From assembly GCA_019113915.1 (NCBI GenBank), contig DXGM01000013.1, positions 118,611-182,610 on the forward strand: a DNA stretch of 64,000 nucleotides, in the 5' to 3' direction. This DNA is from Candidatus Gordonibacter avicola (GTDB lineage Bacteria; Actinomycetota; Coriobacteriia; Coriobacteriales; Eggerthellaceae). Made by a program: the position numbers and the translations under genes. Positions 60,198-64,000 of the stretch are shown in pieces. Within the stretch, counting starts at the first letter, position 1. Each line of letters opens with the position of its first letter. The notes beneath the pieces are model-generated. The model was not told the DNA's origin and searched no databases. It worked only from the letters and a program-made list of their open reading frames with translations.

Positions 60198-60488
60198 CTA
60201 GTTCACTAGTACCTCAACAGGGGGAAGGGCATCCGGATTGAGGGTTTTCAGCTGGTAGGTGGTTTGCAGCTGTAGCCAAAAATCGGGCGTGGTTCCTAGT
60301 GCCGTGCCAATGAGATACGCCATTTCAGGTGTGATGGCGCGCTTGCCATGAATAATGTCCGAGATGGCAGACTGCGGTTTCCCGATTGCCTTTGCCAACC
60401 GGTATTGCGAAATTCCCAGCTCATCAAGAAACTCTTCCTTAAGAATTTCCCCCGGGGTAGAAATATAAGAATCAATGGTAGTCAACAA
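60198..60488 (-). CDS. higA: HigA-family antitoxin (XRE helix-turn-helix)
   Basis: The protein of about 96 residues has the HigA pattern: ISTPGEILKEEFLDELGIS, an HTH (QYRLAKAIGKPQSAISDII), HGKRAITPEMAYLI and TTPDFWLQLQ. Such proteins neutralise a RelE-type toxin and repress their own operon. The start is uncertain: TTG at 60488 has AAGGAG 6 nt upstream; the frame also allows 60494 and 60485. It overlaps the upstream small gene, as in toxin-antitoxin operons, but that partner does not look like HigB. Confidence 0.85.
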   Translation of the reverse strand: MLTTIDSYISTPGEILKEEFLDELGISQYRLAKAIGKPQSAISDIIHGKRAITPEMAYLIGTALGTTPDFWLQLQTTYQLKTLNPDALPPVEVLVN

Positions 60489-60645
60489 ACTCAACTCCTT
60501 CGATGCCCAGAGGAATATATACTTCTGTTGCGCAGAATACTACTGCATTGCAGATACTATCAAGCGAACATTTGTTTTCCTTTTTATACTGCGCGACACA
60601 GCTAATGTCAAATTCTTTTTTACTAACTTGGTAATACGTCTTCAT
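60472..60645 (-). CDS. 57-residue partner upstream of HigA (possible atypical toxin or remnant)
   Basis: The frame starts MKTYYQVSKKEFD, contains three cysteines and ends GIEGVEFVDYH. It overlaps the higA gene by about 17 nt, the position where HigB toxin normally sits. It is only 57 residues and lacks recognisable RelE/HigB motifs, and no ribosome site precedes its ATG. It may be an unrecognised small toxin or a remnant. Base composition is AT-rich compared with both flanks, like higA. Confidence 0.55.
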   Translation of the reverse strand: MKTYYQVSKKEFDISCVAQYKKENKCSLDSICNAVVFCATEVYIPLGIEGVEFVDYH

Positions 60646-60693
60646 GGTTTGGAGGGGTTGGGGTTTGGGGGAGTGAGGGGGCGTTTCTGCGTT

Positions 60694-62031
60694 ATGATGG
60701 CGGGCATGGGAAACGATGCGAAGAAAACGATAGCCGTACTTGGCGGTGGCGCGGCCGGGTTGGCGGCGGCCATTGCGGCGGCGGAGGCGCTGCGCGCGGC
60801 GGGTGTGTCCGCGCGCGTGGTGGTGTATGAGGCTGATGAGCGGGTGGGTCGCTCCATTTTGGCGACGGGCAACGGTCGCTGCAACTTCTCGAACGCGCAC
60901 GTGGAGGCGGACGTGTACCGCAACACGGCATTTGTGGGCGACGCGCTGGCTGAACTGCGCTGTCAGGCGTGTGCGGCCGACGGAGTGTGTCAGCTTGCCG
61001 ACGATCCGGTGCACGCATTCTTCGCTGACCTGGGACTTCTGTGGCGCGAGGAAAGCGAGGGGCGGCTTTACCCCCTGGCGAACAAGGCCTCCAGCGTGTT
61101 GGACGTGCTGCGCGCGGTGGCGCGCGAGCGGAGCGTTATTGAAGAGTGTGCATGCGCGGCGGTGCGCGTGGATGCGCCGTCGAAGCCCGGCGAGCGCTTT
61201 CATGTGCGTTTCGCCGACGGGCGCGTGGCGCATGCCGATGCCGTGGTAGTGGCTGCGGGCGGGCGAGCCGCGCGCGAACTGGTCCCGGCGGGCACGCCTT
61301 ATAGTGAGCCGCGGCCGGTGTTGGGGCCGTTGTGCACGGATACTGCCGTCGTTAAGCAGTTGAACAACATCCGGGTGCGCTGTGCGGTGGAGCTGTGGGG
61401 TAAGTCTGGCGAAGCGGTGGCGGATGCTGCGGGTTTTGCCGAGCACGCTGCAGGCGGCCGCTCATTCAAGGCGCGCGAAGAGGGCGAGGTGCTCTTCCGC
61501 GACTACGGCGTGTCGGGCATTGCTGTGTTTAACCTGTCGCGCTTCGCAGAGCCGGGCGACCTTCTGCTGATAGATCTTCTGCCTGCTGTGCCTGCGGCCG
61601 AGTGCGAGGGCTTTTTGCATACGCGCCGCAAGCGTCTGGGTGTGGCTGGTCGCACGGTGACGGGCGATGACCTGCTGCGCGGTATGCTGCTGCCCGCCGT
61701 GGCGCAAGCGGTGCTGAAAGAGGCTGGCCTGCGCGAGAGTGCGCCGCTCACCAAGGCGAACGTACCTGAGCTCGCCCGCGCGTTGAAGGCATTCCCGCTG
61801 GTTGTGCGCGGTATGGGCGATGCGCGCCAGTGTCAGGTGTCGCGCGGCGGCTTCGCCGTGGAGGCGTTCGACGCGTGCACGATGGAGGCGCAGGGAGTTC
61901 CCGGTTTGCATGTGGTGGGCGAGGCGCTGGACGTGGACGCGCCCTGCGGCGGCTACAACCTGCACTGGGCGTGGGCAAGCGGCATCCTGGCCGGTCGACA
62001 CGCCGCGCGCATAGCGGAGGCAGGGCGATGA
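60694..62031 (+). CDS. NAD(P)/FAD-dependent oxidoreductase, BaiN/HI0933-like
   Basis: The 445-residue flavoprotein has a dinucleotide-binding start (VLGGGAAGLAAAIAAAEAL), the hallmark GNGRCNFSN, the segment VVVAAGGRAA and the FAD-closing end VVGEALDVDAPCGGYNL. This family includes BaiN, proposed for bile-acid metabolism, and HI0933-like proteins of unknown role. Start choice among ATGs at 60694, 60697 and 60706 is uncertain. Its stop overlaps the next gene by ATGA, so the two flavoproteins are made together. Confidence 0.9.
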   Translation: MMAGMGNDAKKTIAVLGGGAAGLAAAIAAAEALRAAGVSARVVVYEADERVGRSILATGNGRCNFSNAHVEADVYRNTAFVGDALAELRCQACAADGVCQLADDPVHAFFADLGLLWREESEGRLYPLANKASSVLDVLRAVARERSVIEECACAAVRVDAPSKPGERFHVRFADGRVAHADAVVVAAGGRAARELVPAGTPYSEPRPVLGPLCTDTAVVKQLNNIRVRCAVELWGKSGEAVADAAGFAEHAAGGRSFKAREEGEVLFRDYGVSGIAVFNLSRFAEPGDLLLIDLLPAVPAAECEGFLHTRRKRLGVAGRTVTGDDLLRGMLLPAVAQAVLKEAGLRESAPLTKANVPELARALKAFPLVVRGMGDARQCQVSRGGFAVEAFDACTMEAQGVPGLHVVGEALDVDAPCGGYNLHWAWASGILAGRHAARIAEAGR

Positions 62032-63749
62032 TTGAGGTTTCGAACGTGCGCCTGCCGCTGGATGCGGGCCTGCCGGATGGGGCCGGCGATGCGCTGGTAC
62101 ACGCCGCCGTCGCGCAGGCCCTTGGTGTGCGCCCGGGAGACGTGCATCTTGTGCACGTGCTCAAACGCAGCGTGGATGCGCGCAAGAAAACTGACGTGCA
62201 CTTCGTGGCCACGCTGGCCGTGGAGCTGGCTGACAACGCCGCCGAAGAAGCGGCACTTGACGCAGCTGAAGCACGCAGCGGCGCGGGTGCAATTGCCGGC
62301 ACGCACGTGAAGCGCCACCAGCCGTACAAGCCGCTGGATATTCCTAACTTGAACAGCGCCTTCGCCGCCTCCGGTGAGCCGCGTCCCGTGGTGGTGGGTG
62401 CGGGTCCAGCGGGTCTGTTCTGCGCGCTCTATCTGGCGCGCGTCGGGCTGCGGCCGCTCGTGCTGGAGCGTGGCGGTGACGTGGATGAGCGTTTGGCAAC
62501 CGTAGCGGCGTTCGATGCCGGCGGCGAGTTGGACACGTGCACAAATATCCAGTTCGGCGAAGGCGGCGCCGGCACGTTCAGCGACGGCAAACTCACCACC
62601 AACATCAAAAGCCCCTTCGCAGGGCACGTGACGCACTGGTTCGCCGAGGCGGGCGCCCCGAAAGAGGTGCTCTGGCAGGCGAAGCCACATATCGGCACCG
62701 ACCTTTTGGTGGATGTGGTGCGCACGCTGCGCCAAAGCATCATTAAGGCCGGCGGAGAGGTGCGCTTCCATGCGCAGGTAGAGCGGCTGGTGTGCGAGGA
62801 CGGCGTGCTGGCGGCGGTCGACGTGCGCGACACGCGCACCGGCGAGCAGCAGCGCGTGGCGGCTCGGCGCGTGGTGCTGGCGTGCGGCCACTCGGCGCGC
62901 GACACGTTCGAGGCCGTGCGCGACGCAGGCTTCCGCATGGAGCAGAAGCCGTTTTCCGTGGGCGTGCGCATAGAGCACCCCCAGGTTGTCATCAACCGCG
63001 CGCAGTACGGCGAGGCCGCCGCGCACCCGGCACTCGGCGCGGCTGACTACAAGCTGGCCGTTCATCTGCCGGGTGGGCGCAGCGTCTACACGTTCTGCAT
63101 GTGCCCAGGTGGCGAGGTGGTTTGCGCCGCCAGCGAGCCGGGTGGCGTGGTGGTGAACGGCATGAGCCGCTTCGCGCGCGACGGCGAAAACGCGAACAGC
63201 GCGCTTTTAGTGGGCGTGGGCCCCGAGGATTTCGAAAGCGATGACCCGCTGGCAGGCGTGGAGCTGCAACGGCGCATGGAGCGCGCGGCCTATGAGGCAG
63301 CCGTGAACGCTGGTGGTGCGCCCTATACGGCTCCCGCGCAGACAGTGGGCGACTTCCTGGCGAAGCGCGCGGGCGACGCGAGTTCCACGGTGTGTCCCAC
63401 CTATGCGCGTGGCGTGGCGTGGTGCGACTTGCACACTGTGTTGCCTCCGTTTGTTGCCGAGGCGCTGGCCGAAGCACTGCCGCTTCTCGACCGCAAGCTG
63501 CACGGCTTCGCTGACGCGGGTGCCATCATGACTGGCGTAGAAACCCGCAGCTCAAGCCCCGTCCGCATAGTCCGCAACGAAACCCTGCAAGCTGTGATGG
63601 ATGGGGAAGAGAAGACCGCGAAACTCGGCACCGGCCTCTATCCCTGCGGCGAGGGCGCCGGCTACGCCGGGGGCATCATGAGCGCCGCCTGCGACGGCCT
63701 CCGCGTAGCCACCGCATTAGCGTCCGAGTTTGAGAGCCCCCAAAAGTGA
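62028..63749 (+). CDS. FAD-dependent dehydrogenase, COG2509 type
   Basis: The 573-residue protein has an N-terminal domain of about 100 residues (IEVSNVRLPLD, then KRSVDARKKTDVHF), followed by the FAD fold VVVGAGPAGLFCALYLA. The signature FGEGGAGTFSDGKLTT and the C-terminal YPCGEGAGYAGGIMSAA follow. COG2509 proteins are widespread flavin oxidoreductases without a settled substrate. Translation is coupled to the preceding flavoprotein by an ATGA overlap. Length is normal for the family. Confidence 0.92.
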   Translation: MIEVSNVRLPLDAGLPDGAGDALVHAAVAQALGVRPGDVHLVHVLKRSVDARKKTDVHFVATLAVELADNAAEEAALDAAEARSGAGAIAGTHVKRHQPYKPLDIPNLNSAFAASGEPRPVVVGAGPAGLFCALYLARVGLRPLVLERGGDVDERLATVAAFDAGGELDTCTNIQFGEGGAGTFSDGKLTTNIKSPFAGHVTHWFAEAGAPKEVLWQAKPHIGTDLLVDVVRTLRQSIIKAGGEVRFHAQVERLVCEDGVLAAVDVRDTRTGEQQRVAARRVVLACGHSARDTFEAVRDAGFRMEQKPFSVGVRIEHPQVVINRAQYGEAAAHPALGAADYKLAVHLPGGRSVYTFCMCPGGEVVCAASEPGGVVVNGMSRFARDGENANSALLVGVGPEDFESDDPLAGVELQRRMERAAYEAAVNAGGAPYTAPAQTVGDFLAKRAGDASSTVCPTYARGVAWCDLHTVLPPFVAEALAEALPLLDRKLHGFADAGAIMTGVETRSSSPVRIVRNETLQAVMDGEEKTAKLGTGLYPCGEGAGYAGGIMSAACDGLRVATALASEFESPQK

Positions 63750-64000
63750 CGCGCCCCCCGGAAAGAGTGACGCGCTCACGCGCTACCAATTACGCCGCAG
63801 GATGATCCCCTCCCTATCACCATGACGAGGGCTTATTCCTGTACCATAAACCTAACTAAAAGGTAACCAACGTAGTCCAGCTATAAAGAGTCAATAGGTA
63901 ATTCGGGGTTTTTCTCGTTTGTTTTGGCTGCTTTTGATGACTGGATGGAAGGTCTTGGTTCGTAGGCTCTTTGTTCTTTCATGAGAACGAGAATAACTCC
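63750..64000. repeat. Intergenic tail with a family-A repeat copy
   Basis: 63762-63830 carries the family-A repeat (GAGTGACGCGC, TTACGCC, CCCTCCCTATCACCATGACG). The bases after it (CCATAAACCTAACTAAAAGG) match those downstream of the 38.7-kb copy. The last 130 nt are AT-rich and hold no recognisable gene. Confidence 0.6.

Overview
The window looks like chromosome of a moderately high-GC anaerobic actinobacterium of class Coriobacteriia, most likely family Eggerthellaceae (Eggerthella/Gordonibacter-like). This is inferred from gene content: a molybdopterin oxidoreductase with dedicated MFS permeases, LuxR regulators whose N-terminal half is a polytopic membrane domain, a Tat-exported FAD reductase lipoprotein, giant BspA-like surface proteins, and a yebC-ruvCAB block. 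No taxonomic search could be run.

Layout. (1) 0.4-8.2 kb: an accessory metabolic module with a double MFS transporter, a cluster-less Mo-bisMGD enzyme, a short 4Fe-4S partner, two small proteins and a membrane LuxR regulator. (2) 8.2-9.1 kb: a short-chain dehydrogenase on the minus strand. (3) 9.3-28.7 kb: two tandem, paralogous genes of about 9.2 kb encoding secreted leucine-rich-repeat proteins. Each carries a 13-G tract just after its signal peptide. The first has a second tract of 12 G about 390 bp downstream. All three tracts are one base out of frame as written, and inserting one G at each restores exact open frames of about 3,093 and 3,059 codons. The genes share a matched promoter and a 25-bp upstream element at identical spacing. 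A 28-codon single-membrane-segment peptide lies between them. (4) 28.9-32.8 kb: yebC and an SOS-box-controlled ruvCAB, plus a small unknown. (5) 32.9-36.9 kb: a second membrane LuxR with a Tat lipoprotein flavin reductase. (6) 37-45.6 kb: cspA, the queuosine genes queA, queH and tgt, a HAD hydrolase and a fused secDF, separated by intergenic repeats. (7) 45.6-49.9 kb: nitrilase, MFS and LysR, then small conserved proteins. (8) 50-54.2 kb: an FMN-riboswitch operon with riboflavin S component, two ATPases, EcfT and an FMN-split-barrel protein. (9) 54.3-57.5 kb: two tandem alanine/glycine symporters. (10) 57.6-64 kb: repeats, small membrane protein, beta-lactamase-like hydrolase, HigA-type antitoxin with an unusual small partner, and two FAD oxidoreductases overlapping by ATGA.

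How it fits together: several parts are tied to flavin and anaerobic redox chemistry (riboflavin uptake, FMN protein, FAD reductases, Mo enzyme). The surface is shaped by two giant proteins whose expression is probably switched by slipped-strand mispairing of poly-G tracts. That is the most notable candidate system here. The left 8 kb and the C-terminal halves of the giant genes look more AT-rich than the housekeeping blocks, which suggests accessory status.
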